From Phlebopus portentosus (lineage: Eukaryota; Basidiomycota; Agaricomycetes; Boletales; Boletinellaceae), in contig JAYXKI010000004.1 in the NCBI GenBank assembly GCA_037892935.1, positions 62,001 through 126,000 on the forward strand: a DNA stretch of 64,000 bases, given 5' to 3'. Positions 24,318 to 36,460 of this stretch are shown piece after piece. A model generated the notes under the pieces. The model made no database searches. It was not told the DNA's origin and worked only from the letters and a program-made list of their open reading frames with translations. Position 1 is the stretch's first letter. Each line of letters starts with the position of its first letter. Made by a program: the position numbers and the translations under genes.

Positions 24318-26482
24318 ATGCAAAACTCTTCAAGCTGGGGCTCTGTCTTGCTAGAGACGTTTCTAGCCGACGCAACCGGCGAAGGAGAACTTGGCCCTTA
24401 TTTCTCCCTCGCTCTTGCTGGTATATGCATCGCGCTTGTTTCAATTGTCCGACAAATCGCTATCACCAGGAAACTCCCCGTATGTATATGAATATTAATG
24501 GGAGGCTTTAACTGAGAGTCCTCTAGTTTTATGTACCTCTCGAAGCACCTTCCGGAACAATCCTCTTCTACACCGGCGCTTACGAGTTTCTCAAAAATAC
24601 GAAGTCCATCCTGAGGCAGGCTTACAAAAGGTATGCAAAGGGTCGCCCCTTCTAGATTTCCCACTTTTTCTAACTAGAGAGTACGAATACGCGTAGTATG
24701 GACAAGCGACATTCAGGGTTCCGGAACTGGACCATTACACCGTGGTCATCAATAAACCAGAACTTGTTGATGAAATCAAAAGGGCTTCTGACGATACATT
24801 CTCCATCGCAGAAGCCTCTGTCGAGGTTTGGGTTGATCCCACACGCTGCCAAATATACTCCACCTATCTGATTGTCTTTCAAGACTCTTGCTGCTCGTTG
24901 GACATCCGGGGAGAACGTCTTCAGGGAACCGTATCATGTGCATATAATTCAGAACCAGTTGACGCGCTCCCTCAATGCCTCTTTCGAGAACATTAGAGAT
25001 GAAATAGCAGAAGCATTTAATGATCTTATTCCCGCAAGAACTGATGGTGAGTTCGGTATCAAGACTGGCAGCGAAAGACTGTTGGTTGAATGAAAATTTG
25101 GAATATCGCAGAGTGGGTCGCCTTCCCCGCTTTGCAGACCATGAGGAATATTGTTTGCAGGACGAGTAACAGGATCTTCGTTGGGCTTCCCCTTTGTGAG
25201 TCTCGAGATCTTGGCCGTAAACGTTCGTAAGATGGTTACACTGCGAAACAGGCAGAGACCCAGACTATATTGATCTGAACATTAATTTCACAATTGATGT
25301 TATCTACAACCTGTATACGATCCGCAAGTTTCCTAGCATACTGCGTCCGTAAGTATCTTCTTACTTTTCTATCCTGCTGATCGTTTACTATTTCACGAAT
25401 TCAGGATAGTCGGAAACCTCGTTTCCTCTTTACCCAGAAACTTACGAAGAGGCATGAAACATCTGCGGCCTCTTTTCGAGGAGAGATTACGTCTGTATGA
25501 AGAGAATATAAACGATTGGCCAGCCAAGCCAGTAAGATATATTTATCCTTCCCCTTTGCTTTTTTCATCATCGGGAAATTGGCTATTGTCAGAATGACAT
25601 GATCTCTTGGATTATCGATGGGGCATCCGAACAAGAGAGGACAAGCATCAAAGAACTTACGAGGAGGATGCTGTTCGTCAATTTCGCGGCCATTCACACG
25701 TCGTCCAACGTGAGTTATCTCCGCTTTAAAGTCGTTACCTTATTGATATTCATGCGTACTAAACATAATTTATAGAGCTTCACGCACGCTCTCTTCCATT
25801 TGGCCACGGAACCGCATTATATTGCACCCTTACGCGAAGAGGTTGCGACCGTCATTAAAGAAGAAGGTTGGACAAAGGTCGCGATGACGAAAATGTGGAA
25901 ACTCGACAGCTTCTTGAAGGAAAGCATACGTATCAATGGAATATTTACGCGTACGTATGTTAATCTTGATCCATTCATCGAGTACCTATTAAATTTTCTC
26001 TAGTTACTCTAAATCGAAAGGTCATGAGGGACTATACGATGTCAGACGGAACGTTCCTGCCCGCAGGTACATTCGTTGCGGCCAACATCGCAGCACAACA
26101 TAGTGACGATGCGCATTATCCTGATGCGGACAAATTTGACGGCTTCCGGTTCTCGAAAATGCGTGAGCAGAGTGTGGAAGAGAGCGTGAAGCACCAAACG
26201 GTTAACACTGCTTCGGACTATCTCGCGTTTGGTCACGGTCGTCATGCATGGTATGTTGCAATTTGCTTTGATGCTATCTCGTGACTGTGGTCTGATTCTG
26301 CTTGTAGCCCGGGTCGTTTCTTTGCAGTCAACGAGCTGAAGGCTATGATGGCATACTTACTCATGAATTACGACGTTAAGTCAGAGGTCGAGGGGGTGAG
26401 ACCAGAGAATGTATACATGGGGACTCGTCTCATACCGAACCCGACGGCGAAAGTACTGATCAAGAAGCGAGCTAACATCTGA
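24318..26482 (+). CDS. Cytochrome P450 monooxygenase B (tandem paralogue)
   Basis: Same exon plan as P450 A, with clear divergence. Start MQNSSSWGSVLLET; membrane anchor YFSLALAGICIALVSIV; then FYVPLEAPSGTILFYTGAYEF, VPELDHYTVVINKPELVDEI, VCRTSNRIFVGLPLCRDPDY, and the I-helix AAIHTSSNSFTHALFHL. ExxR is KESIRING, the PERF-like element is FDGFRFSKMR, and the heme loop FGHGRHACPGRFF has its Cys codon split by an intron. C-terminus NPTAKVLIKKRANI. All exons join in frame, so the gene looks functional. The N-terminal quarter differs most from A and C, which suggests an older duplication than the A/C pair. Likely an ER-bound, CPR-dependent oxygenase with unknown substrate. Confidence 0.92.
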
Positions 26483-27002
26483 GAGTAAGCTCTTCTATCC
26501 ATTGGAATCATCAGATCCGAGGCAGGCTTTTAACTGACATAATTTTTAGAGAACTAGATATTCAGAAGTTCGGGGTGCTCTTATGATCTTCTTTTCTTCT
26601 CTTATTTTCCGGCGTTATTTGTGACTATCAACGTAAGCGAAGACTGAGACTTGGTTCAAGTTATAAAACTGTTATAAAAGTTTGAGTGCTTTAGAGAACG
26701 CTGCAATGAAATGCGCACTATAAATGCATACAAGGTGCACGTGAAAACCCAGAGCGGAATCACTTGAAATTATTCGTGGTTAAAACTACGCTCGTCTCAA
26801 GAAATAGTAATTGTGAATAGTAAAGTTTTCGTCGAGGCGGAGTTTCAATTGGACACGCTACAGTCATGCGATGATCACGTGCATGATCTTAAAGTTTGTA
26901 GTAACTTCACTTACTTTTTCCTCTCTTCAGATACTACTCCTTCACGGATGAGGAAGTTCTTTTTGAATGCTCAAGTAACGTCAAAATTCCAGAGGTTAAC
27001 CG
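26483..27002. other. Intergenic region between P450 B and NCS6
   Basis: About 520 bases on one strand orientation, holding the P450 B 3' UTR and the NCS6 promoter. It is AT-rich and shows GCACGTG near 26738. The frame starting near 26813 overlaps NCS6 in another frame and is not a gene. Confidence 0.4.
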
Positions 27003-28442
27003 ATGCCACCGAAATCTTGTGCTCTCTGCCACAAAGCGAAGGCAATCTTGAAGCGCCCGAAAACCGGACAACAAATTTGCAAAGAATGCTTCTTCTACGT
27101 GTTTGAAACCGAAGTTCATAACACAATCACGGATGCAAAGCTATTCGATCCAGGAGACCGGGTAGCGATTGGTGCATCCGGAGGAAAAGGTACGCGTCGG
27201 ATCTGAGTCAAACGCCAATTTGTCATGAACTGATTGACGAACATCAGTTCAGATTCGACGGTTCTCGCGTATGTCATGAAGACGCTGGACGAGCGATACA
27301 ACTACGGGATCGACTTGTTTCTCCTCTCTATCGACGAAGGCATTACCGGATACCGAGATGATTCGCTCGAGGTACGCCTTCCCTTCCGATCAACGTAGAT
27401 CATGCCTTCAATCTGGCTGTTTCAGACTGTCAAACGGAACCAGGAGCAATATTCCATGCCACTGAAAATTTTGTCTTACGATGAGTTATATGGATGGACG
27501 ATGGACTCGATCGTTCAAAAGGTTGGCAGGAAGAATAATTGTACATTTTGTGGCGTCTTCCGACGACAGGCTCTTGATCGTGGTGCTACTATGCTTCAGG
27601 TCGACCATATTGTCACCGGGCATAATGCTGATGATATTGCAGAGACGGTATTGATGAATAGTGAGTATCTTCTTTCTTTGATATGTTTCTTTCATTTAGC
27701 AATTTTTTGTCAGTAATGCGTGGAGATATCGCACGTCTTGGCCGATGCACACTGATCTGCACGCAAGGCGAAGACACGATCAGAAGATCGAAGCCCTTCA
27801 AATATGCATACGAGAAGGAGATCGTGATGTACGTTTCACATGGTTACGTTTCGAATTTCACTTCACCCTGAATTTTGTCTTGTAGGTACGCTTACTTCAA
27901 GCGACTTGATTACTTCTCCACTGAATGCATATATTCTCCGGATGCGTATCGAGGTCACGCGCGAGCCTTTCTGAAAGATCTCGAGGCTGCACGACCGAGT
28001 GCCATCATCGATATCATTCATTCCGGAGAAGCGTTTGAGGTCCGAGAGGAAGTACGAAAGGGTCAGAAGATTCAACGTGGGTGAATTTTTTCATCTTCTC
28101 ACCTTGAATATGTCTGAGCTCGTGCATTACTGGCCTTTAGGGACCTGTCAGAGGTGCGGATACATGTCCTCGAATACATTGTGTAAGGCATGTACACTCT
28201 TGGAGGGACTGGAACGTGGAATTGCAGAGGCTGGACTTGTGAGTTGCTTCTTGATGACTTGACCGAAACACTTGCTCATGTACCTATGTTTCCAGACCGA
28301 CAGAGGGAAGCGAAGGCTTGATGAGGCAGGTCCTGCGCCTTCGGACATTCGCAAGATTCCGTTCTTTGAAATGTCCCAGGCTGCAGGGCCGGGAAGACCG
28401 GCTGTGGAGGTCGACTCTGAACCTTCAGGGGCACGTAGTTAA
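27003..28442 (+). CDS. NCS6: Cytoplasmic tRNA 2-thiolation protein 1 (Ncs6/Ctu1)
   Basis: Adenylates U34 of tRNA Lys, Glu and Gln for mcm5s2U34 formation with Ncs2 and the Urm1 sulfur relay, in the cytosol. The N-terminal zinc ribbon is [24 protein letters not shown]. The PP-loop ATPase motif is split by intron 1: AIGASGGK, then [12 protein letters not shown]. Conserved blocks follow: [77 protein letters not shown] and the second zinc site [22 protein letters not shown]. About seven short introns. C-terminal tail ends SEPSGARS. The gene is complete and of normal length. Confidence 0.95.
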
Positions 28443-28767
28443 CACGCACACGGTCGTTGCATTGTAATTTATCCGCAATCATATACACCTGTCTACGAAC
28501 AAGGAACAAAGGGTGATAGAGGGAGGAATCAAAGATCGGAATTTGAATGATCCAATTAAGAGTAAAAGAGTGAGTTATTTGACAATGTACGCCTACGTAC
28601 ATACAGTTTTTACAGTCATTAAGTTTCGTTAAGGTGTCATGTTGAACGGATCAAGCAAGGAAGGTCGAAAGTTGTTCAATCTAATGTAACGAAAGCAAGA
28701 CAGAGCAAACAACAAAGCACGGGAGAGCATTTGTCCTGATGCTACATCACCAGTATATCCATGAATT
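28443..28767. other. Convergent spacer
   Basis: 325 bases between the 3' ends of NCS6 (+) and the F-box gene (-). Nothing recognisable apart from the expected 3' UTRs. Confidence 0.4.
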
Positions 28768-30704
28768 TTAAAATACCATCATCCATCTGAGACAAATGAA
28801 ATTTGATTCAGCTACTGTCTCTCCGGGCCGGCAATAAGCTATGAAGCCACCTACCACGATTCCTATGATACGTTCTTCGTCGAGAGCCGCGGTATCCCAG
28901 TCTAACGTGAACTCTGATTGTGTCAGACGGTACGGTAATGTTGAAAGGAACTGGCGATTAAATAGAATCTTGTTCTGGACGATCTTCCTGTCCGCGACGA
29001 TTCGACTGGGACGGACAGGCCACTGTGATCTCTGTGCCTCCGACTCTACCTCCCGTCCAAGCCGAGTGCCATAACATTCCTCGACAGGATCAATAGAAGT
29101 CCTAATGTTAGGTTCGAACATTGACACTCCGCGTCGCTCATTGCGAAGGTTGAAGTCGTATAGCGTAATGTCCGAGAAAGGAAGTTCGCGGTGTTCGAGG
29201 ACGCTCGTCATTCCTAGGAAACGAGATCCACAGACGCAGTTCAGCATGAAGTCAGGTGGGGCCCGTTCTATATCCCATCGCGAGAAGTGTATCCAACTTT
29301 CGCTGTGGCAATGCGGATGACGCTTCGAGCGGGTGTTATTCAAGAAGCGATCGTTGATGCTCCAGCATTTTGGTGGAGGAGACGGGTCTGAAGGGAGTAG
29401 ATGCAAAGCTTGAGTGAAGAATCTTCTCGGAATGGCGAAGCTTTGTCGAACGGTCCATGCTTCGTCTTCGTCAGGAGCTCCCTCTTTCCCTGGAGGCGGG
29501 GAAAAATAATCCAGTCGAACGACGACGATCGCATCGTCCGGATCTACGGGGAACGGAGGCTCGATGCGCTCCTCCAGGTTTGTATATTGTCCATGAAGGG
29601 AGGGAGATGGTTCTGAACACATGTTGATATGCCGCAACCCTGGATTGCGTCTCGCTTCCGGAAGGACAAAGGTATAAGCATGAGTTAAGGAGTCCGGGTT
29701 ATCGTTGAATCGGAATAGATTTAGATGACCGTGGAACGTGGACGAAATGAGCACGGAATCGAGAGTGATAAAGCAGAAGCTCTCCCAGTATTCTTCGACT
29801 TCGAATGAGTTCATATGCTGTACAATATGAATGGATTAGTGATAGTACGCCGTAAAAGCGGAGCTCTTACCACTTTGCATGCACCTGTAGTCCAATCCCA
29901 AAGGTAAAACACGTCGAATGTCTTTCTTCGACAGAAATGGTCGAGATTTCGCCTAAGCAAGACACCGACGTGATTGCCACAAACGTGTACTGTCGTTGAA
30001 AATTCAGTCTCCAGCTGTGCGAAGAAGCGTGAGGATACGACGCTTTTGGAAGCATCAGGGTGTTTCTCGGCCGTTGTGATCGAGATAGGGTGAAGTTGAC
30101 ACTCAATTGTATAACCTCTGTTTGTCCTATGATGATAGTAATTCGTCAATATTCCATCTGGTTGGATGAGAAAAACATACTTGAAGTAATATAGCGCAAC
30201 GCCTATGAAGAGATCGCGTGCGGCATTGATAGCCATATCATGGATTTCGTGCTCAAGAACTAACAAGTTTGTCGCATTTGCTCGGAGATTCCGACGAGAT
30301 GGTAATTCTATCCATACGACCATGGTACATGGATCTTCTGTCTCTTCGCCCGAATCGTAGGGATCGACATCCAAAACACAGAACACACGCCCGTCCGAGA
30401 ATTTTGCAAACGTAACGTTTTCAGGAAATTCTACACGAATTCTATGTTTCCAGTGCAAATTCGCCCATGCGACGTTGATCTCCTGGAGCTCTTGAAGCTT
30501 CTGGATTGATGTCCCAGGATACGAAGGGTTTATCCTTCGAGCTGAAGCGCCAAGGTCGATGATAAGCTTCAAAGCCGGACTTGAGTCTATAAGTTTGAGA
30601 AGATGTTTGCAGACGCATCGGCACCGAACGATATCCCGAAAATAAGCACGAAATAAAACTATTAGTTGGACTTCGGCAGGTAGGTTAAGGAATGCTGCTG
30701 GCAT
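28768..30704 (-). CDS. F-box protein of a basidiomycete-expanded type
   Basis: Starts MPAAFLNLPAEVQLIVLFRAYF, an F-box helix (LPAEVQL...RCRCVCKHLLKLIDSSPAL) that would bind Skp1 in an SCF ligase. The rest is a beta-rich region with no repeats I can name, including CTMVVWIELPSRRNL and VFYLWDWTTGACK, so substrate recognition is unknown. One intron at about 29820-29869 joins the two long exons. A second, 63-nt stretch (about 30120-30182) has a good donor and acceptor and keeps the frame, so it may be a further intron or be retained. The C-terminal half includes a Pro/Asp/Glu-rich loop and ends near GIVVGGFIAYCRPGE. Agaricomycete genomes carry many such lineage-specific F-box genes. Confidence 0.78.
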
Positions 30705-30978
30705 CCTCGACTCAAGCTCGAGGATGCTCAGTTGATGAGAAGACGAGTGGGGATGGTCGTGAAAAGTAAGTTCATCAAAGGTCGTTGCATTTCGCTTGAT
30801 TGTAAATGAGTTGTAATGAAATTTAAAGACAACTTGAGAAGCTTATTGTTGCCTAAATAAGGAACAATAATCTGTTTCTCAGATACCCAGAGACTCCGCT
30901 GATTGTGCGTCTCTAAGAATATATTAGATTTAATTGCGAGTCTGCCTGTATATAAGTATCATGTACTTTTGCAGAAGT

Positions 30979-32456
30979 CTATCGAGCATGCTGAACAGAA
31001 ATAGTCATAAAATCGCGTGCACAAACTACCTCGCCTCCAAATTCCTTCTCCGCAAGTCCGCGAATCGTATCCATGACCACCTTCGACTCCTCATTGACGT
31101 CGTCGTCACCTTTGTATCGCGCACTAAAGTGATTCAGCACCAGCCTTCGAACACCAGCTGCACGAGCGAAACGACCAGCCATTTGGGGCGTCGAATGACC
31201 CCGACTGCGAGTGCGTTCTTCAACATTCTCTTCCGTGTCCTCATCTCGTGTTAAAGAGTCGAGTCCGGGCAGATAGGCGTTTGTTGCTTCGTGAATAAGA
31301 AGATCTGCTCCAGTTGCGAGAGGAAGAATTGGTGATGGGTCATGGGTATCGCCTAATATTACGAGTTTTCGGCCTGGCCGGCGAGAAACTCCCTCCAGAA
31401 CAGTCCCGTCTTCCAGAGTAATGGTTTCTCCACGTTGTAGTCGGGCCAAATATGACATCGGCGCCTTATTGCGTTTTATGTGCGGGACGTATTTTGTGGG
31501 GTCCATCTTCTCGGGTAATGGTGCTTCTTCCATGACATAACCTACACAAGAAATAGAGTGTTCGATGGGTGCAGCAGACACGGATACCAGGTCATCAGCG
31601 TAAATGTCATGCCAGACACCTTTCCCCCGTTCTACACCTTCTTCTTGTGTTTGCAGTAGGTTCTTTCCTGGTAATTCACAGTGATGTGGCCTGAGGTTTG
31701 TGAAGTCTCCATCCTCTCGCTGGAATGGGAACCGTAGTTCGTGTACGACGTATCGACCTTGAAGTGTTGTGCGAGTGTAATATAGGACACTTCGAATATA
31801 CGCGCGGGTCCCAATAGGCCCATATATCTCAAGAGGCTAGGGTGGAATCTAAGCTAAGTATTGATGTGATAGCACATAGTGATCTGTGTTTTACGCACTT
31901 CTATTTCCTCAGAATCCGGAGGTTGTAGTCTTGGGTCCGCAATACCCTCAATCATCCCTCCGCCACCATTCATACAACCTGCCATTAGAGGAGCAATACC
32001 GAATATGTGGTCACCTTCACGAATAAGCAGACTGTTAGCAAGATTCGTAGAGATCATACGTGAATGCTCACCGTGGGTATGAGTAATGAATATCTTCTTA
32101 ATCTTGCCCATCCTCAATGAGCTCTCCTGTAACCGCCTCTGAGTCGATTCTCCGCAATCAAACAGCCACAAGTCGCCACGGCCTCCAAGATGTATGGCCA
32201 ACGCTGATTGATTGCGCGTTGAAGACGGCACGGCGGAAGCTGTCCCAAGAAAAGTGACGTCGATAGACGAAAAAGTTGCGGACTGTGCTGCGGTTCTGGT
32301 TCGTGTAGGAGGCATAGTACGACGAGGGAGGAAACTATGTACAAGGGAGGGCGGGCGAGTATTATTGGTTAGGCCAGAATGGGGATGGTGGATGCGACTG
32401 AAGAGACGCGTGAGTTTAGGTGAGTGCTGCAAGGAGAAACGAGTCAAGGCGAACAT
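30979..32456 (-). CDS. TRZ1: Short-form tRNase Z (ELAC1-type ribonuclease Z)
   Basis: Cleaves the 3' trailer from tRNA precursors. The metallo-beta-lactamase core is present: VTFLGTASAVPSSTRN, LFDCGESTQRRLQ, and the zinc motif HTHGDH formed across an intron (THTH joined to GDHIFGIAPLMAG). Further blocks are IYGPIGTRAYIR, ISCVGYV, KLVILGDTHDP, LLIHEATN, HSTPQMAGRFA and LNHFSARY. The genomic read-through shows HGEH because intron sequence follows; the spliced protein has the correct Asp. The first 47 residues (MFALTRFSLQHSPKLTRLFSRIHH...) look like a mitochondrial presequence and are followed by a second in-frame Met (MPPTRTRTAAQ) just before the catalytic domain. Length is about 410 residues, the short type. 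Complete. Confidence 0.93.
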
Positions 32457-32735
32457 GCAAAACTCGGCAGTCTACTGGTTGAGTCACAAGACTCAACGAT
32501 TAAGATAAGTGAAGGTAATTCGAAAAAACAGATCTGAAAATGATGCGAGAACCAATCAACGAAATAGTCAAAACCTAGATCGTGAAGGATGCCTTCAAGA
32601 GTTACAGAGCGGGACTACAAGCGGTCGGTAAGAAAAAAAATTCGGTCATGTGATCACAACACTTCCTCTGGCGAGTTGCACTGAAAAGTTTCGACAACGT
32701 TGGGATAGTACAATAAGGAACAATATGCAATGCGT

Positions 32736-34322
32736 CTATACATCGCCGAATGCATGCTCATCACCTGCGTCTACTACATCTACGATACCCTCCTTACTAT
32801 CGCGTTGAACGTCAGCATCATGAGTATCATCAACTTCACCGTCCGCATCGGCATCACGACTGAACATGTAGTTCGGGTCGACAACCTCCGCACGTGCTTC
32901 GTCGCGTTCTTCCAGCTCTTCAGAAGTGAACGGTGCCAGAGAGAGATTGATTGCATCCCATTTGTCCGAATATGTATCCCATTGCTGTGAGAGAAAGAAA
33001 TCGTTAACAGACCTCCGCAGCTATTAAAAAGTGGACGTACGACAGCTCGCCGTTTCTTGAGCATGATTTTTCGTTCGACATTCTTGTAGTATGCTCCTTT
33101 CTTCCTTTGACTCTTCACGTCTTCCTCAGGTTTGACGCCCTCGCCATCGTCAAGGACGAGTAAGAACTCGTTCGAAATGTCTTCCTCAATCTTTACGGTC
33201 TCGTAATCCCGTATGAAGGAGAATATAGTTTCCTATAGGTGTTTTAGTCTCGACTGAAGATGTAAACCGGATGCAGACAGATTACCTCGGCACTTTCTCC
33301 GCTTCGTCGCATCTCGACAAAATTCTCCGCTGCCTCGTCTTCCCTGGGCAGAAAGTAAGCCAGGAAATGATCCCCGTCCGCCTCCATAGGTCGTAATATA
33401 CCACACTCCAGTCTTGGATCAGGAACCTGCTCGAATATCAGTGAGGCACGGTCTCAAATACGTGAAAGATGTCGACGTACATCTGGTGCACGGTCTCCTG
33501 GTCGTTCGGAAAATCTGAACAAATCATATGCATTCGCCCAGATCTCAGCGTCAGGAAGTAGCTCATATGATTCGACAGCTGTAACGCCTGGTTTGTTCGG
33601 GTGCTTGAGTTTTGATAAGTCAAGGTCTTCTCCGGCGGACTTGAAAGACTTCTCGATATCTCGTAACTGAGCGTCTCGAGAGATGTCGACTGCTGCCAAA
33701 TCATCGGCCGTGGTACGGCGCCTACAGAGAGGTCAGAGATGTACATGGATTGGAGCAGATGGGAGTATACGTTTCGTAAGTCGCTGTAGGAGTTCTATTT
33801 ACGGAGCTGCTGATGTATTCCGTCTTTCGAAGCCAAGAGACCTGAGGAGTTGGAGGCGTGCCTGAGGAATAAGTACCATTTGTTGCGGACATAGGCGCAT
33901 CCACAAGCATGAAGGCATCTTTTGGGTCTATTGGTGGGAGCATTTCAGGATCCGGATTGATTTCTGTTCATCGTGGAGAGACGTGAGGAAAGCTCAAAGA
34001 GACAAGAATGACCCGGACGTACGTGAATCATCTGCGCCCTCCTCCCACAAGCATTCATAGTAGCTCAAATCCAGCGGCATACCAAGTTCTGCATCCACTA
34101 CCATAGGTAGTGGCGTCTCGCTTGCCAACGAAGCGGTGAAGTCTGGTGCTGCATAGCGCGACGGGTTTGTCGGAATGTTAACGAGCTTGGGCGGGATTGG
34201 CGGAGGAGGAAGTGGGTTTTGGAACCGGACTTTGAAGAGAAGGTCAAGTTTGCTGTGCAAATAGCAAGGTCAGTACAAAGACGAGAAGAATTCATCAGCT
34301 AATACCTTTTTTTAACGGACAT
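32736..34322 (-). CDS. PAF1: RNA polymerase II-associated factor 1 (Paf1 subunit)
   Basis: Core subunit of the Paf1 elongation complex in the nucleus. Exon 1 is tiny (34322-34306, MSVKKS across the intron). Then come KLDLLFKVRFQNPLPPPPIPPKL, the Paf1 entry block, and PLDLSYYECLWEEGAD, DPKDAFMLVDAP, QVSWLRKTEYIS, the RDIEKSFK region, and the late blocks around KKGAYYKNVERKIMLKKRRA and INLSLAPFTSEELEERDEARAEV. The C-terminal tail is acidic and ends DEHAFGDV. About six exons; not every border was resolved. Divergent from the SFH5-like gene, with only 264 bases between the two starts. Confidence 0.9.
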
Positions 34323-34586
34323 GGCTGGTTGTTTATAAGTACTGCAACTGTAACTAAGTGTTGAGGGTGTGACTTTCACTTTGTGGTTAGACGCGAGATC
34401 CACGTGATCAATAAATAGCAAAATGATGTTACTTTTATCTGATAAAGGAGGTCCCCATAAGTAAATTCTGAATGGAATAACTAAGGAATTACTTATGAGA
34501 ACCGCAGTTAGCGCGCGAAATGGCAACTGTTTCAAGTTCATTTCTTTCCATCACCTTCCGCCATCCATAGACCTACCATCACGACC

Positions 34587-35904
34587 ATGACTGAGCCAGT
34601 AATCACTGAGGCGCCGACCACTATCACTGAGGAAGTGCCTGCGGCAACGAAGACGGCTGAACCAGCGGAGTCAACGACGCCGGCGCCCGAGGTTGAAGAG
34701 CCACAGAACGCACTCACAAAGAAGTTCACCGACGCTGAGTGGAAGGCGCTCAAGGAGTTCAGAGTACGCATCTATGTTTCTTCAGGTTCATTACACGTCT
34801 AACATCCCTTTGCATACTGTAGACGACACTTCCTAGCGTTGTAGAGGAAGTCTACAAGTCTGAGAAGCCAGAGACTGTTAAACTTTGGGGTGTCACAATC
34901 GATCCTAAGGGCATGCCAGATGCACGCGCCAGTGTCGTTCTCATGAAGTTCTTACGAGCAAGGTAAGAGCCAAGACAGTGTCATTAGTATCGGTCGAAGT
35001 CGCATTTTTCATCTGTAAACCATTCCAGGGCCTTGAACATTGAAGAGGCCAGGACCATGCTCGTCAAAACTCTGAATTGGCGTCTTGAATTTAAGACCGA
35101 TGAGATTCTCAAGGAGGAGTTCCCTCAGGATGTATTCGGAAACATCGGTCATATTTACGGGAAGGACAAGGATGGTCGGCCTATTACGTGCACATTAATT
35201 CTTTCTTACCTCTTTTTTTCCGTCTCTAACAGTCAGCGTCCATTGTAGCTACAACCTGTATGGTGGCAATCAGGACTTGAAGGCGGTATTCGGGGATGTA
35301 GATCGCTTCATTAGGTGTGTTCTTTATTCCTTTCCTCGTCCACTAGCATCAATGCTTTCGTAGGTGGCGCATTGCTTTGATGGAGAAAGGAATCGCCCTC
35401 ATGGACTTTGAGAACATTGACCAGATGATCCAGATTCACGGTTTGTCATTGTCCATGTCGTCCCCAAGGAATCCTTGTAGCCTGAATGTCACATTAGATT
35501 ACGAGGGTGTCACCTTGCGTAGCCGCGATGCTAATTCGAAGAAGGCTGCGTCTACTGCTTCGACCATGTTCCAGGATTACTATCCGGAATTCCTGGTAGG
35601 TTTCGCGATCATTCTATTTCAAATCCAAGTTCCCAACGGGGAGGCTATAGTATAAGAAGTTCTTCGTCAATGTTCCTGCGATCTTCACTTGGATATTCTG
35701 GTATGTCTCATCCTGAGTAGCATCATTTGATTGTTTTGCTGAAGTCGGCTTCTCAGGCTTTTCAAACCAATAATCTCAGCGCAGACGCTAGCGAAGATGA
35801 GCGTCGTCGGTACTGGTCCGAAGGTAATTGGGAAAGAACTTCTAACGGTCATAGATGTTAAGGAGCTTCCTAAGCGATATGGAGGAGAGGCAGAGGCTTT
35901 CTGA
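34587..35904 (+). CDS. SFH5: Sfh5-like phosphatidylinositol transfer protein (CRAL-TRIO/Sec14 domain)
   Basis: Starts MTEPVITEAPTTITEEV, a low-complexity Thr/Glu/Ala-rich N-terminus of about 50 residues, then KKFTDAEWKALKEFR. The Sfh5 block LWGVTIDPKG and the CRAL-TRIO-N region SVVLMKFLRARALNIEEARTMLVKTLNWRLEF follow. The lipid-binding lobe contains IHDYEGVTLRSRD (spliced), MFQDYYPEFL, KKFFVNVPAIFTWIFWLFKPII and TGPKVIGKELLTVIDVKELPKRYGGE. Six short introns. The final tail GGEAEAF is short, as in Sec14-like proteins. It probably moves phosphatidylinositol, or haem by analogy with yeast Sfh5, between cell membranes. Complete. Confidence 0.88.
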
Positions 35905-36460
35905 GGTTCCTCCCCCATTACGTCTACTATGCTCTGACCTTATTTCACTCACTCTCTGTATGATGTATGAAGCGACGACTTGGTATTGATCTGTGGTTCT
36001 CTTCGGCTTGATTCTTTCTTTGCCATCCCCTTGCATTTTCTCCTTATATGCTAGATATCACTTTATGTATTCTGTTGTTTGGAGTTGATTAAATTGATTC
36101 ACCGTCCAAGAATTTCCGGGCCATGATGATAAGTATTTATAAACGTCTGAGCAACGCGTTTGAAACGGAAACAAATACACTTCCATGTCCGACGTGGAGT
36201 TCACCATCCCCCGGAAATATTCATTGCGTCGCCAATGGCTCGTAATTGACAGATCCGACTCGATATGAAAGTTCCTCTGGACATGAAAGTAGGTTAACAA
36301 TATATACACATGTATTCAAGCACCGAGAACGAAACTGTCTAAACGATACACTGGAGGCGAATAAATATGTAATGTACAAGAACAGTTGTCACTAATTCGG
36401 CAGCTGACAAGAAAGGCGGGAATGTCATAGTACTACATTAAACCGTCAGCATTAGAGTGG
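35905..36460. other. Convergent spacer
   Basis: About 555 bases between the 3' ends of SFH5 (+) and the following minus-strand gene. AT-rich, with no domain-bearing frame. Confidence 0.4.

Noticed and set aside
32030..32080. tRNase Z zinc motif appearing as HTHGEH with a broken helix
   Set aside because: It is read-through into an intron. Splicing after THTH and resuming at GDHIFGIAP restores HTHGDH.
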